A stretch of DNA of 64,000 bases from Pseudomonadota bacterium (GTDB lineage Bacteria; Pseudomonadota; Gammaproteobacteria; Burkholderiales; Burkholderiaceae_C): contig JAJZEC010000010.1 of NCBI GenBank assembly GCA_021805825.1, positions 1-64,000 on the forward strand, given 5' to 3'. The notes below the pieces were generated by a model, which did no database searches, was not told the DNA's origin, and saw nothing but the letters and a program-made list of their open reading frames with translations. Within the stretch, counting starts at the first letter, position 1; each line of letters opens with the position of its first letter. The position numbers were made by a program, and so were the translations under genes. Shown here piece after piece: positions 9,311-19,089 of the stretch.

Positions 9311-11158
9311 ATGCCCAACTACCGCTCCAGGACTTCCACCGCCGGTCGCAACATGGCCGGAGCGCGCGCACTGTGGCGCGCCACCGGAATGCACGACGAG
9401 GATTTCAGCAAGCCGATCGTCGCCGTCGCCAACTCCTTCACCCAGTTCGTTCCCGGGCATGTGCACCTGAAGGATCTGGGCCAGCTGGTGGCGCGCGAGA
9501 TCGAGGCCGCCGGCGGAGTGGCCAAGGAGTTCAACACCATCGCCGTCGACGACGGCATCGCGATGGGGCACGACGGCATGCTGTATTCGCTGCCCAGCCG
9601 GGACATCATCGCCGATTCGGTCGAGTACATGGTCAACGCCCACTGCGCCGACGCGCTGGTGTGCATCTCCAACTGCGACAAGATCACGCCGGGGATGCTG
9701 ATGGCGGCCATGCGCCTGAACATCCCGGTGGTGTTCGTCTCCGGCGGGCCGATGGAGGCCGGCACGACGCGCCTCGCGCAGGGCAGCGCGCTGCGCAAGA
9801 TCGACCTGATCGACGCCATGGTGATGGCTGCCGATCCGAAGGTCTCCGACTCCGAGGTGGCGCAGATCGAACGCTCGGCATGCCCGACCTGCGGTTCCTG
9901 CTCGGGGATGTTCACCGCCAACTCGATGAACTGCCTGACCGAGGCGCTCGGCCTTTCGCTGCCCGGCAACGGCACCGTGGTGGCCACGCACGCTGATCGC
10001 CGGGAACTGTTCCTGCGCGCCGGCCGGCTGATCGTCGAGCTGTGTCGTCGCTACTACGAGCAGGACGACGCCACCGTGCTGCCACGCCACATCGCCGGCC
10101 GCGCGGCCTTCGAGAACGCGATGAGCCTGGACATCGCGATGGGCGGATCGACCAACACCATCCTGCACCTGCTGGCCGCTGCGCAGGAGGCGCAGCTGGA
10201 CTTCGGCATGGCCGACATCGACCGCCTGTCGCGCCGCGTTCCCAACCTGTGCAAGGTGGCGCCCTCGAGCCACTACCACGTCGAGGACGTGCATCGCGCC
10301 GGCGGAGTGATCGCCATCCTGGGTGAGCTGGCGCGCGCCGGCCTGCTGCACACCGAGGTGCCGATGGTGCATGCGCCCAGCCTGGCCGACGCCCTGGCGC
10401 GGCATGATGTCGCGGTGTCGCGGGACGAGGCCGTGCACACCTTCTTCCGCGCCGGGCCGGCCGGCATCCCCACGCAGCAGGCTTTCAGCCAGGACACCCG
10501 CTGGCCCACGCTCGACCTCGACCGCCAGCGCGGCTGCATCCGCAGCGTCGAGCATGCCTACAACCGCGAGGGCGGACTGGCGGTGCTGTACGGCAACATC
10601 GCCGTCGACGGCTGCGTGGTCAAGACGGCAGGGGTCGACGAGGCGTTGTTCACCTTCGAAGGCACGGCGCGCGTCTACGAAAGCCAGGATGCGGCGGTCA
10701 AGGGCATCCTGGGCGACGAGGTGCAACCCGGGGACGTGGTGGTGATCCGCTACGAGGGCCCGCGCGGCGGCCCGGGCATGCAGGAGATGCTCTATCCCAC
10801 CTCCTACCTGAAGTCCAAGGGCCTGGGCAAGGGCTGCGCACTGGTCACCGACGGGCGTTTCTCCGGGGGTACGGCCGGCTTGTCGATCGGCCATGTCTCG
10901 CCCGAGGCCGCCGCCGGAGGCGCGATCGGCCTGGTGCGCGACGGCGACCGCATCCGCATCGACATTCCGCAGCGCCGCATCGACCTGCTGGTCGACGAGT
11001 CTGAACTCGCGCGGCGGCGTGCCGAGCAGGATGCGCGCGGCTGGAAGCCCGCGCTGCCGCGGGCGCGCGCCGTGTCTACCGCGCTGAAGGCCTATGCGCT
11101 GCTGGCCACCAGCGCCGATCGCGGGGCGGTGCGCGACCTGTCGCGCCTGGAGGACTGA
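9311..11158 (+). CDS. ilvD: Dihydroxy-acid dehydratase
   Basis: The 615-residue product has the length and motifs of IlvD, the Fe-S enzyme that dehydrates 2,3-dihydroxy-isovalerate and 2,3-dihydroxy-3-methylvalerate to the keto acids of valine and isoleucine synthesis. Cluster-binding motifs [10 protein letters not shown] and [11 protein letters not shown], the GGSTNT loop and the C-terminal DGRFSGGT segment are intact. ATG 9311 follows an AGAGG site; a slightly longer start at 9278 lacks conservation. It stands alone, with no other branched-chain genes nearby. Confidence 0.97.
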   Translation: MPNYRSRTSTAGRNMAGARALWRATGMHDEDFSKPIVAVANSFTQFVPGHVHLKDLGQLVAREIEAAGGVAKEFNTIAVDDGIAMGHDGMLYSLPSRDIIADSVEYMVNAHCADALVCISNCDKITPGMLMAAMRLNIPVVFVSGGPMEAGTTRLAQGSALRKIDLIDAMVMAADPKVSDSEVAQIERSACPTCGSCSGMFTANSMNCLTEALGLSLPGNGTVVATHADRRELFLRAGRLIVELCRRYYEQDDATVLPRHIAGRAAFENAMSLDIAMGGSTNTILHLLAAAQEAQLDFGMADIDRLSRRVPNLCKVAPSSHYHVEDVHRAGGVIAILGELARAGLLHTEVPMVHAPSLADALARHDVAVSRDEAVHTFFRAGPAGIPTQQAFSQDTRWPTLDLDRQRGCIRSVEHAYNREGGLAVLYGNIAVDGCVVKTAGVDEALFTFEGTARVYESQDAAVKGILGDEVQPGDVVVIRYEGPRGGPGMQEMLYPTSYLKSKGLGKGCALVTDGRFSGGTAGLSIGHVSPEAAAGGAIGLVRDGDRIRIDIPQRRIDLLVDESELARRRAEQDARGWKPALPRARAVSTALKAYALLATSADRGAVRDLSRLED

Positions 11159-11217
11159 GTCCGGCGACGCGGCCCCGCGGACGCCCCCTTCGGCCGCCCC
11201 CTGCGGTCGCCTCGGCT

Positions 11218-12063
11218 TCAGGAAGGGAAATCGGCGCCGCGGCTGGTCGTCTCCCAGGCGTCGATGTCGGCGCGCAGCGCCTCGAGCTTGGCGCGGGCCG
11301 CGTCCACCGCCATGCCGCCGAGCAGCAGGTGCAGGGGCGGCCGGGGCGCCAGCGCGGCCTCGATGATGGCGCGCGCGCCCCGCTGCGGGTCGCCGACCTG
11401 CCTGCCGCTGCGCGCGTGGGTCTGCGTGCGCCGCAGGCCGGCAGTGTCGGCGTAGTCGTCGATGCGGACCGCCGACTCCTGGATCGATGCGCCGGCCCAG
11501 TTGGTGCGGAAGGGGCCCGGTTCGACAATCATCACGTCGATCCCCAGCGGGCGCACTTCCAGCGCCAGCGACTCCGACAGGCCTTCCACCGCGAACTTGG
11601 TCGCGTGGTAATAGCCGGTGGCGGCAAAGGCCGTCAGGCCACCGATCGACGACAGGTTCACGATCAGCCCGCTGCGCTGCGCGCGCATCCCGGGCAGCAC
11701 AGCCTTGGTCGTCTCGACGAGGCCGAACACGTTGGTTTCGAACATGGCGCGCACGGCCGCATCCTCGCCTTCCTCGATCGCTGCCAGGTAGCCGTAGCCG
11801 GCGTTGTTCACCAGGGCGTCGATGCGGCCGAAGCGCTCCAGCGCGGCGGCCACCACGGCGTGAATCTGCTGCGCATCGTCCACATCGAGGCCCAGCGCCA
11901 ACGCGCGCTGCGGGTGCTCGGCGACGAGGTCGGCCACCTTGGACGGATCGCGCGCGGTGACCACCGCACGCCAGCCGCGGGCCAGCACCTCGCGGGCGAT
12001 TTCGCGCCCGAAACCGGTCGAACAACCGGTGATCAGCCAGACGGGGTTCTCTTTCTGCATCAT
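11218..12063 (-). CDS. SDR-family oxidoreductase (last gene of glucan operon)
   Basis: A 281-residue classical short-chain dehydrogenase/reductase: cofactor loop TGCSTGFG, structural NNAG, catalytic Ser in LSSIGG and YHATK with the Tyr/Lys pair, then PGPFRTNW. The two ATG codons at 12063 and 12060 overlap the stop of opgH by four bases, so translation is probably coupled. A GGAGATC site lies upstream. Substrate unknown. Its place after opgH might suggest a role in glucan or envelope metabolism, but such SDRs are often unrelated passengers. Confidence 0.86.
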   Translation of the reverse strand: MMQKENPVWLITGCSTGFGREIAREVLARGWRAVVTARDPSKVADLVAEHPQRALALGLDVDDAQQIHAVVAAALERFGRIDALVNNAGYGYLAAIEEGEDAAVRAMFETNVFGLVETTKAVLPGMRAQRSGLIVNLSSIGGLTAFAATGYYHATKFAVEGLSESLALEVRPLGIDVMIVEPGPFRTNWAGASIQESAVRIDDYADTAGLRRTQTHARSGRQVGDPQRGARAIIEAALAPRPPLHLLLGGMAVDAARAKLEALRADIDAWETTSRGADFPS

Positions 12064-13874
12064 GGTTGGGGATCTCCTGCAGCAGATACTGTATCGGGCT
12101 TGGGCTTCCGGGGCGCGGCCTCGGCGAGCTGCGGCGGTGGAACGCGGAAGAATCCCCATTGCAGCGCGCGTCGTGCGAGCCCCTGGCTGGAGGTGGCGCT
12201 GATCAGCCACGGGGCACTCAGCAGGCCGAGGGTGATCGGGGAGAACCACAGCGCCACACCGGGATTGACCAGGGCCAGGCAGGCGAAGGCTGCGCCCAGC
12301 GCCAGATGTTCGCGCAGGCCCGACAGCACCGCGCGCACCGGGATGCGATGGGCCTCGCGCACCTGGGTGGCCCAGCCCGAGGGCCGGCCCCTGGCCATCG
12401 CTAGCAGGGCCTTGGTCTGCGTCACCATGGTCACCGGGGCCATCAGCACGGCGAGCGGGATGTCCAGCGCCACCGAGCGCAGCACGGCGGTGGCGCCGCC
12501 GAAGCCGCGGCGCCGTGGCGGCGAGGCAAGCATCCACACCAGGCCCATCAACTTCGGCCCGAACAGCAGAAGGATGGTCAGCGACAGCACTTCCGGCGAG
12601 GAAAATCCGACGGGCGCCGATCGTTGCTCGACGCAGGCCTGCAGCGCGCTGGTCAGCAGCAGCAGCAGCCAGCCGGGGGAGGTCAGGTAGGCGCAGGCGC
12701 CGACCAGCAGATGCAGCCGGCTGGCCCAGTGCAGCCCGGAAGTGTCGAGCAGCCGCAGGTGCTGCAGATTGCCCTGCATCCAGCGGCGGTCGCGCGCGGC
12801 GTAATCGACCACCGTGGGAGGAAATTCCTCGTAGCTGCCGTCGATCATCACCATGTGCACCGCCCATCCGCGCCGTCGCAGCAAGGCCGACTCGACCATG
12901 TCATGGCTCTGGATCGGCCCGCCGAACGGGGGTTTGCCCGGCAGTTCCGGCAAGCCGCAGCTCTGCGCGAAGGCACGGGTGCGCACGATCGCGTTGTGTC
13001 CCCAGAAGTTCGCCTCCGACCCCGACCACCACAGCAGACCGGCGGTGGCGATCGGCCCGTAGGCCTCGCTGGCGAATTGCATCCAGCGCTGGAACAGGGT
13101 GTGCGCGCCGGTGATCATCGGCACCGTCTGCAGCAGGCCGATCGAGGGCCGCTCTTCCATGATCGAGGCCATGCCGACGATCGCGCTGCCGCTCATCAGG
13201 CTGTCGGCGTCGAGCACCAGCATGCACTCGTAGGCCGCGCCGAAGCGCCGCAGCCACTCGGCGATATTGCCGGGCTTGCGCGCCACGTTGTGCGCGCGCC
13301 GTCGGTAATAGACCGCGATCGGAGCCTGCGCGGCGACTTCGCGCCAGGCAGCTTCCTCGAGTTGGCCGTTGTCCGGATTCGAGTCGCTGAGCACGAAGAA
13401 ATCGATCCAGGGGGCGCCACCGGCGGCAGCGATCGATTCGGCCATCGCGAGCACCCGCCCGAAGGTCTGCTCGACGCCTTCGTTGTAGATCGGCATGAGC
13501 ACGGCCACGCGGTGGCGCAGCGCGCCCGCCGGACTGGGTACCGCGGTGAATCCCGGGTGTTCTCCGCTGATGAGCTGGAAGAAGCCGATGGCCGAATTCA
13601 CGAAGCCGAAGGAGATCCAGCTGAACAGCGGAAGAAACAGCACCAGGAGCAGCACGTCGATGGCGTCGCTGCCTTCGCGTGCCAGCAGCATGCGCAACTG
13701 GGTCGATGCCGCAAGCGCCAGCACCGCGGTGCTGCCCACCAGCAGCAGGCGCTTGACGAGCAGACCATGCGGCTGGGTCTGCACCTCGATCGAGCCCGGC
13801 GGGGGGCCGTGCAGGCGCTGCACCGGCATGTCCAGCGGGGCCTCCGGCGGCAGCATCGACGGTGGTGCGCTCAT
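12060..13874 (-). CDS. opgH: Glucans biosynthesis glucosyltransferase OpgH (MdoH)
   Basis: A 604-residue polytopic inner-membrane GT2 enzyme. Two N-terminal helices (about 48-66 and 75-95) precede the cytoplasmic catalytic domain with MPIYNEGVEQ, SDSNPD, DADSLMSG and RDRRWMQGN, the acidic and RxxRW catalytic signatures of processive transferases. Several helices follow. OpgH polymerises UDP-glucose into the backbone of osmoregulated periplasmic glucans. It is shorter than the enterobacterial form (about 850 residues), as in many other proteobacteria. It overlaps opgD/G by four bases at its start and the SDR by four at its end. Confidence 0.93.
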   Translation of the reverse strand: MSAPPSMLPPEAPLDMPVQRLHGPPPGSIEVQTQPHGLLVKRLLLVGSTAVLALAASTQLRMLLAREGSDAIDVLLLVLFLPLFSWISFGFVNSAIGFFQLISGEHPGFTAVPSPAGALRHRVAVLMPIYNEGVEQTFGRVLAMAESIAAAGGAPWIDFFVLSDSNPDNGQLEEAAWREVAAQAPIAVYYRRRAHNVARKPGNIAEWLRRFGAAYECMLVLDADSLMSGSAIVGMASIMEERPSIGLLQTVPMITGAHTLFQRWMQFASEAYGPIATAGLLWWSGSEANFWGHNAIVRTRAFAQSCGLPELPGKPPFGGPIQSHDMVESALLRRRGWAVHMVMIDGSYEEFPPTVVDYAARDRRWMQGNLQHLRLLDTSGLHWASRLHLLVGACAYLTSPGWLLLLLTSALQACVEQRSAPVGFSSPEVLSLTILLLFGPKLMGLVWMLASPPRRRGFGGATAVLRSVALDIPLAVLMAPVTMVTQTKALLAMARGRPSGWATQVREAHRIPVRAVLSGLREHLALGAAFACLALVNPGVALWFSPITLGLLSAPWLISATSSQGLARRALQWGFFRVPPPQLAEAAPRKPKPDTVSAAGDPQP

Positions 13875-15400
13875 GTTTCGAGCGTGACGGTCAGGGTCTC
13901 GCTCAGCGCCTGCGCGCCGCGCTGCAGGAACAGCCGGAACTCCTTCTGTGCGAGGCCCGGCAGGCGCAGCGCCAGCACGACGCGCCAGGCGTCCCGGCGC
14001 CCGTGCAGGGGATGCGCGCGCAGTTCGATGATCGAGGTCTGCGGCAGGTCGCAGACGGCGCGTACCCCGCTGGCTGCGTCCAGCCCGGACAACGAGGCGC
14101 CGTGGAAGTCGATCACATACTTGCGTGTCGTGGCATCCACCGGAGCACCCTCGGGGCTGGCCGGGCCCAGCAGCAGGTTGCGGCAATGCGCATTGCTGTC
14201 CACGCTGGGGTCGGCGCTGGTCCAGGTCAGGCGGTAGGCCAGGTCACGTCGCTGTCCCGCGCGCGCGGCTTCGTCGGCCACCCAGAAGGCACCGATGTTG
14301 TCCACGGTTTCCGAGATCGATGCCATTTCGTAGAGCATCACCGACCCCGTTCCCCAGTCGCCCTGCGGTTCCACCCAGAGCGAGGGGCGCAACTCGTAGA
14401 ACAGTTCGTCGTCCTCGTACTGGGTGAAGCGGCGCGCGCGCTGCAGCAGGCCGAAGGCGCGCGGATGGTCGGCGCGAAAACTGTGCATGCGTGCTCGCGA
14501 CGGGTTGTGCAGCGGCCGCCAGATGCGCTCGCCGTCGCCGAGGTGGATCGCCAGGCCGTCCGAGTCGTGCACCTGCGGCCGCCAGTCGCCGATCGGGCGG
14601 GCCTGGGGCAGGCCGCTGGCGCGCGTCTGGTCATACAGGAACATGCTGGTCTGGGGGGCGATGCCCAGGCGCTGCACGTCGCGCCGCAGGAACAGTGCGC
14701 AGCGCACGTCCTGCACCATGTCCTTGCCTTCGCGTCTGCGGGTGTCGATGGCGTAGGCGCCGCTGAGCGAGGGCCCGTCGAGCAGGGCGTGCACCAGCAC
14801 ATGGTCGGCGCCGCGCTGCTCGATCCAGAAATCGGTGAAGGCCGGGAATTCCTCCGTGCCGGGTAATCCGGTATCCACGGCAACCCCGCGCGCCGACAGG
14901 CCGTAGCGGTTGTCGGTTCCCGAGCAGCGGAAGTAGGAGGCGCCGAGGAAGGCCATCCAGTCGGTGCGTCCGCTCGGATCGAGCACCCTCCATCCGGCCA
15001 CGTCGGCGTCGCCCGCGCCGCCGAACAGGCCCCGACTGTCGAGCAGCCGGCGGGCCATGCCCTGGTCGACGACATGCATGCCCACCGCATAGGGCGCCAC
15101 GCCGCGGCGCGTCGGGAACAGCCGCACGGTGCCGGTCAGCGCGGGTGCCGCGCCGTAGCTCAGGCGCACGAAGCGATCCCAGTTATCCACCGCATGCGGC
15201 GATGGATGCCGCGCCACGTAGGGCCGCTGCGCGAGCCGGCGCGCGCGCTCCACCAGGCCTTCCCAGTGGAAGGGGCGTGGCGGCCCCCAGCGCGCATCAC
15301 CGGCGGCCAGGCCGGGGGTGGGTTGCAGCAGCGCGCCGCCGAGCGATGCGATCAGCGTGCCGGCCTGGCGGCGGGTGAGCAGCAGGGGGGGGCGGGTCAT
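13871..15400 (-). CDS. Periplasmic glucan biosynthesis protein, OpgG/OpgD family
   Basis: A 509-residue protein with an N-terminal TRRQAGTLIASLGGALL segment followed by GLAAG, compatible with a twin-arginine signal peptide, as in OpgD rather than Sec-exported OpgG. The mature part shows the MdoG-family pattern, including FHWEGLVERARRLA, YFRCSG-type segments and the beta-sandwich C-terminal half. The family acts in the periplasm on nascent glucan chains made by OpgH (branching, length or conformation). Whether this is OpgG or OpgD is not settled. The stop overlaps opgH. Confidence 0.9.
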   Translation of the reverse strand: MTRPPLLLTRRQAGTLIASLGGALLQPTPGLAAGDARWGPPRPFHWEGLVERARRLAQRPYVARHPSPHAVDNWDRFVRLSYGAAPALTGTVRLFPTRRGVAPYAVGMHVVDQGMARRLLDSRGLFGGAGDADVAGWRVLDPSGRTDWMAFLGASYFRCSGTDNRYGLSARGVAVDTGLPGTEEFPAFTDFWIEQRGADHVLVHALLDGPSLSGAYAIDTRRREGKDMVQDVRCALFLRRDVQRLGIAPQTSMFLYDQTRASGLPQARPIGDWRPQVHDSDGLAIHLGDGERIWRPLHNPSRARMHSFRADHPRAFGLLQRARRFTQYEDDELFYELRPSLWVEPQGDWGTGSVMLYEMASISETVDNIGAFWVADEAARAGQRRDLAYRLTWTSADPSVDSNAHCRNLLLGPASPEGAPVDATTRKYVIDFHGASLSGLDAASGVRAVCDLPQTSIIELRAHPLHGRRDAWRVVLALRLPGLAQKEFRLFLQRGAQALSETLTVTLET

Positions 15401-15428
15401 GGTGCGTACAGGTGGGCGGCAGGCGCCC

Positions 15429-16619
15429 TCAGGGGCCGGGCCGGGTGCGCGCGGGCGCCGACGCCACCGGCGCTTCGCGCCAGCCGATGATCGCCAGTTG
15501 CCCCGGGCGTACGTTGCCGGCGAGGATCTGGGTGTGGCGGCCGTCACCCGGGCCGAGGACGACGGGCACGCTGCGCGCGGTGCCGTCGCGCGCCAGCAGG
15601 CACAGGTTGTGGCCGCTCCGTTGCGCCGAGCAGTGCGGCGCGAAAGCCAGCGCGGCATCGGGCACCAGCAGCACATGGTGGCGCGTGGGCAGGCTCAGCA
15701 GCACGGTGGCCACGCCACGCGGGGGCAAGCCGGGATCGGGCGCGAGACCGAACACCGCCTGCTGTCGTCCGTCGGCACCGCCGCGCACCCTCAGCAGCCG
15801 CGCCTCGCGCGGGGGCCGGCCGTTGATCAGCACCTCGGCCTTCAGGCCCGGGCTCAGCGGCCCGTCGCTCGCGCCGAGGCTGACGGCCACGCGCGCCGCG
15901 GCGCCCAGCGGGGCCAGTTGCAGCAGCGGCTCACCGGCGCGCACCCGGCTGCCGGCGGGCACCAGGCGCGCGCTGACCACACCATCGATGGGTGCGCGGG
16001 GCAGCGCGGCCTGCAGATCCCGGGTATCGGCGCGCAGCCGCTGCGCGGCGGCGTCGGCCAGGGTGCGGGCGCGGCGCGCGGCCAGTGCCGCGCGCGCGGC
16101 CTGCAGACGCGCCGATTCCAGTTCGTCGAGCGAGGGCACGCGCTGGCCGGACGCGCGCCAGACCTTCTCGAAGCGCGCGAGCCGGGCGGCCGCGGCACGG
16201 CTGGCGACGGCCTCGCGCCGGGCCTGATCCTGCGCGGCGGCCAGTTCCGAGCGGTCGGCGGCGATCGCACGTGCGTAGGTCGTGGTGTCGATGACCGCCA
16301 GCGCCTGTCCGCGCAGAACCCGCGCCCCGATGGCCTCGGGCAGCGCGGTCAGCAAGGCATCGTGGGGCGCGCGCACGCTGACTTCGCCGGCCGGATAGAA
16401 GGTACCGCGCAGCCTGAGTTGCGGTCGCAGATCCGCGCGCGTGATCGGCGCCATGTAGTACGGCGTGTCATTGCCCTCGACGAAGCGCAGCAGCAGCGTG
16501 GCCGCGGCGGCCAGCACCAGCACGAGCAGGATCGCGCTCACCCAGCGCCGCAAGCGGCTGCGTGGCCGTGCGCCGAGCAGGACATCGACCTGCGCGGTGG
16601 GCCCTGGCTCAGTCGGCAT
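15429..16619 (-). CDS. HlyD-family efflux adaptor in the opg operon
   Basis: 396 residues from ATG 16619, chosen over ATG 16625 because GGAG lies seven bases upstream. One N-terminal helix (about 25-46) anchors it in the inner membrane; the periplasmic part has a split lipoyl domain (RAPHDALLTALPEAIG and APIDGVVSARLVPAGS), a long Ala/Arg coiled-coil hairpin between them, and beta-barrel/membrane-proximal domains. It overlaps the outer-membrane lipoprotein gene at its start and lies 28 bases before opgD/G. No pump gene accompanies it. A function in secretion of glucan or another envelope product is inference. Confidence 0.85.
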   Translation of the reverse strand: MPTEPGPTAQVDVLLGARPRSRLRRWVSAILLVLVLAAAATLLLRFVEGNDTPYYMAPITRADLRPQLRLRGTFYPAGEVSVRAPHDALLTALPEAIGARVLRGQALAVIDTTTYARAIAADRSELAAAQDQARREAVASRAAAARLARFEKVWRASGQRVPSLDELESARLQAARAALAARRARTLADAAAQRLRADTRDLQAALPRAPIDGVVSARLVPAGSRVRAGEPLLQLAPLGAAARVAVSLGASDGPLSPGLKAEVLINGRPPREARLLRVRGGADGRQQAVFGLAPDPGLPPRGVATVLLSLPTRHHVLLVPDAALAFAPHCSAQRSGHNLCLLARDGTARSVPVVLGPGDGRHTQILAGNVRPGQLAIIGWREAPVASAPARTRPGP

Positions 16620-17637
16620 GGCCATGCTCCGGGCGTTGGCGACGCAGGCACCCCAGCCTGCCGGCGGCCGACAGCCGGATCGTCGCGCGGGCCGCTTGCG
16701 CGCGCGCGTCCAGCGTGGCCACGCGCAGTTCGAGAACCGCGGTTTCCGCAACGTACAGGTCGGCAAAGCCGCCAGTGCCCAGTCGATAGGCGCTACGCGC
16801 GTCGGCGACCGTGCGTGCGGCCGCCGGCTCCAGCCTGCGCAGCGCGGCAACGCGCGCGTCGGCCGCCGCCAGGTCGGCCTGCGCGGGGCCGGCGGCGACA
16901 CAGGCCGCGCAGGGCGCGGGCGGGCGCAGCCTCGGCAACCAGCTGAGATGGGCCAGCAGGGGCTGCAACGCGCCGGGCGGCATGCCGGCAGCACGTGCCA
17001 GCTCCGTGCGCGCAGACGCCAGCCGCACACGCGTGGCGTCGATGGCGGCCGCGTGCATGCCCACCAGCGTGTGCGCCAGCCCGCCATCGACCGCGCTCGC
17101 CAGCCCGGCTTCCTGCCGCCAGCCGGCGATCTGTTCGTCGGAGCGCAAGGGCCGCTGCAGTTCCAGGCGCAGCGCGAGCAAGGCCTGCAGACGCCGCACC
17201 TCGACATAATCCAGGGCGATGGACGCGGCCTTGCGCTGCCGTGCCGCGGCCAGGCGCAGCGCAAGGCGTTGCGGGTTCGGCAGCGACCACCCCAGTCCCT
17301 GCGCCACCCAGTGGCGCCAGCCCTGTTGCAGGCCCCGTGCCCGCGCCTGCTCCTGGACCAGTTCCTGCGCCCGCCGTCGCAGCCCGGAGTCGGAGGCCAG
17401 GCCATGGTCGACCAGGCGCGCGAGCAGCGCATCGCCCGCGTCGTCCCACCAGGCAGGCGCGCAGCGCGCGCCTGCAGCGCGCGCCACGGCCGCGCGTGGC
17501 GCGGGCACGCCGCGCGACAACGCGCAAGCGCTCAGCGCGCCCAGAAGCAGCAGCGCGAGCAGCAGGCGGGGTCGGATCAGGATGGCAGGTGCGCGAGCGC
17601 CAGCGGGGCCGCGACGAAAGTGTCGAATCCCATGCAT
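16609..17637 (-). CDS. TolC-like outer-membrane efflux lipoprotein (short)
   Basis: With ATG 17637 the product has 342 residues and starts with a hydrophobic stretch ending in the lipobox-like LSAC, predicting a lipid-anchored outer-membrane protein. The remainder is long amphipathic helix with heptad-like Ala/Leu/Arg content, including GTGGFADLYVAETAVLEL near the C-terminus, the typical outer-membrane efflux repeat. It is about 100 residues shorter than usual TolC/OprM proteins and parts of the first repeat appear divergent, so function may be reduced. First gene of the operon that continues with adaptor, OpgD/G, OpgH and SDR. Confidence 0.75.
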   Translation of the reverse strand: MHGIRHFRRGPAGARAPAILIRPRLLLALLLLGALSACALSRGVPAPRAAVARAAGARCAPAWWDDAGDALLARLVDHGLASDSGLRRRAQELVQEQARARGLQQGWRHWVAQGLGWSLPNPQRLALRLAAARQRKAASIALDYVEVRRLQALLALRLELQRPLRSDEQIAGWRQEAGLASAVDGGLAHTLVGMHAAAIDATRVRLASARTELARAAGMPPGALQPLLAHLSWLPRLRPPAPCAACVAAGPAQADLAAADARVAALRRLEPAAARTVADARSAYRLGTGGFADLYVAETAVLELRVATLDARAQAARATIRLSAAGRLGCLRRQRPEHGHAD

Positions 17638-17739
17638 TCTAACCAGGGGAAACCCTGTTCGGCAGCCCGCATCGGCGCCTTGTCGCTTTCGCCACACCCC
17701 GCTTCGGCGACACTCCGCAGGGAGGGTTCGGGCAGCGCT

Positions 17740-18501
17740 TCAGCCCCCGGTGACCCGCCGGATGAGGGCGAAATACCAGGCGTCGGGAAGACAGCGCAGC
17801 AGCCGCAGCCACAGCGTGAATCGACGCGGAAAGTGGATATCGAACTGCCCGCGCTCCCAGCCACGCAGCATCGCCTCGGCGGCTTGTTCGGGACGCAGCA
17901 GGGCCGGCATTGCGAAGGCGTTCTGCGCCGTGAGCGGCGTCTCGACGAAGCCGGGGTTGACCACGCTGACGGCGATGCCCAGCGGGTGCAGGTCGATGGA
18001 CAGCGTCTGCGCCAGGTTGATCAGCGCGGCCTTGGTTGGGCCGTAGGCCAGCGCCTGCGGCAGGCCGCGCCAACCGGCCACGCTGGAGACGATGCTCAGG
18101 TGGGCGCCGCGCTGCGCACGCAGCAGAGGCAGCACCGCAGCCAGCCAATGCAGCGCGCCGCGGTAGTTGATGTCGTCGTGCTCGAGGGCGCAGTGCAGGT
18201 CGAAGGCATCGGCGCGCAGCGCGCGGTAGGTGCCGGCGCAGTACACGGCCAGATCGAGGCCGCCGAGATCCTGCTGCACGCTGGCCGCCGCGCGCGCCAG
18301 GCCGGTCGCATCACGCACGTCCAGGGGCAGCGCCGCGGCAGCCCCCAGCGCATGCAGGGCCTGTGCGTTGCGCGCCGACACCGCGACGCGGGCACCGCGC
18401 GCGATGAGGGCTCGGGCCAGCGCCGCGCCGATGCCGGATGAGGCGCCGACAATCCACACGCGGCGGTCGCGCCAGTCGGTGATGGGGGGGTTGCGGGCCA
18501 T
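17740..18501 (-). CDS. SDR-family oxidoreductase of the folE2/cyclopropane operon
   Basis: A 253-residue SDR with VGASSGIGAAL cofactor loop, CAGTYRA in place of the usual NNAG, catalytic VSSVAG and YGPTKAAL, and NPGFVET. It starts 15 bases after the DUF3833 gene and is the last of eight minus-strand genes that begin with folE2. The same partners (SDR, DUF3833, MFS, chalcone-isomerase-like, cyclopropane synthase, DUF1365, FAD enzyme) travel together in many proteobacteria, which points to modification of membrane lipids. The substrate is unknown. Confidence 0.87.
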   Translation of the reverse strand: MARNPPITDWRDRRVWIVGASSGIGAALARALIARGARVAVSARNAQALHALGAAAALPLDVRDATGLARAAASVQQDLGGLDLAVYCAGTYRALRADAFDLHCALEHDDINYRGALHWLAAVLPLLRAQRGAHLSIVSSVAGWRGLPQALAYGPTKAALINLAQTLSIDLHPLGIAVSVVNPGFVETPLTAQNAFAMPALLRPEQAAEAMLRGWERGQFDIHFPRRFTLWLRLLRCLPDAWYFALIRRVTGG

Positions 18502-18516
18502 CGCGCGGGATGCGAC

Positions 18517-19074
18517 TCAGGGCTTGTGGAAGGCGATGAACAGGCTGGCGAACCTGACGCCGAACTTGCTCATCACCGTGTGGTTGAGCAAGACATGCTT
18601 GTTCATCAGGTACATCCAATCGCTCATGTGCATATCGTAGGTTCGGCTGCCGACCGGCAGCGCCAGGGTGTAGTTCCAGTGGAAGGCGTTGCCCTCGGCA
18701 TAGCCGCGCGCGGTACCCACGACGTCGCCGGCGCGACCCTCGTAGTTGCGCGCCGGCCCCGTGTCGGCAAGGCGGCGCAGGTGCCAGACGCGCTCCGACT
18801 TGCTGCCGTCGCTGTAGGTGAAATGCTCGGTCAGGGTTCCATCGTCGCCTTTCCAGCGGCCGACCATGTCGACATGGAAGCGCTTGACCACCTTGCCCGA
18901 GCGGTTGAACACGATGCCGTCGGCGGTCAGAGGGCCATTGAAATACTGCTCCAGAGCCAGTTCGGGCTGCTGGCCGCGGTAGGCGGCCGGAGTGACGTTG
19001 GCGCAGCCGGTGAGCAGGGTCGCGCTCAGCGCGGCGGCGGGGAGCAGGTGGGAAAGGTTCCAGGGGGTGTGCAT
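18517..19074 (-). CDS. DUF3833 lipoprotein
   Basis: 185 residues with an N-terminal hydrophobic segment ending in LLTGC, a clear lipobox, so probably a periplasm-facing lipoprotein. The mature part matches the DUF3833 family in its YFNGPLTADGIVFNRSGKVV, FTYSDGSKSERVW and YDMHMSDWMYLM segments. No biochemical role is established. The consistent co-occurrence with the cyclopropane-synthase-like enzyme suggests a lipid-binding or lipid-transfer job, but nothing in the sequence proves it. It lies 15 bases after the MFS gene. Confidence 0.85.
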   Translation of the reverse strand: MHTPWNLSHLLPAAALSATLLTGCANVTPAAYRGQQPELALEQYFNGPLTADGIVFNRSGKVVKRFHVDMVGRWKGDDGTLTEHFTYSDGSKSERVWHLRRLADTGPARNYEGRAGDVVGTARGYAEGNAFHWNYTLALPVGSRTYDMHMSDWMYLMNKHVLLNHTVMSKFGVRFASLFIAFHKP

Positions 19075-19089
19075 GAGGAGGTTCTCCGT

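Noticed and set aside
8993-12025. A minus-strand open frame of about 1,000 codons across ilvD
   Set aside because: Lies antisense to a clear IlvD and in another frame of the SDR; sequence is low complexity.
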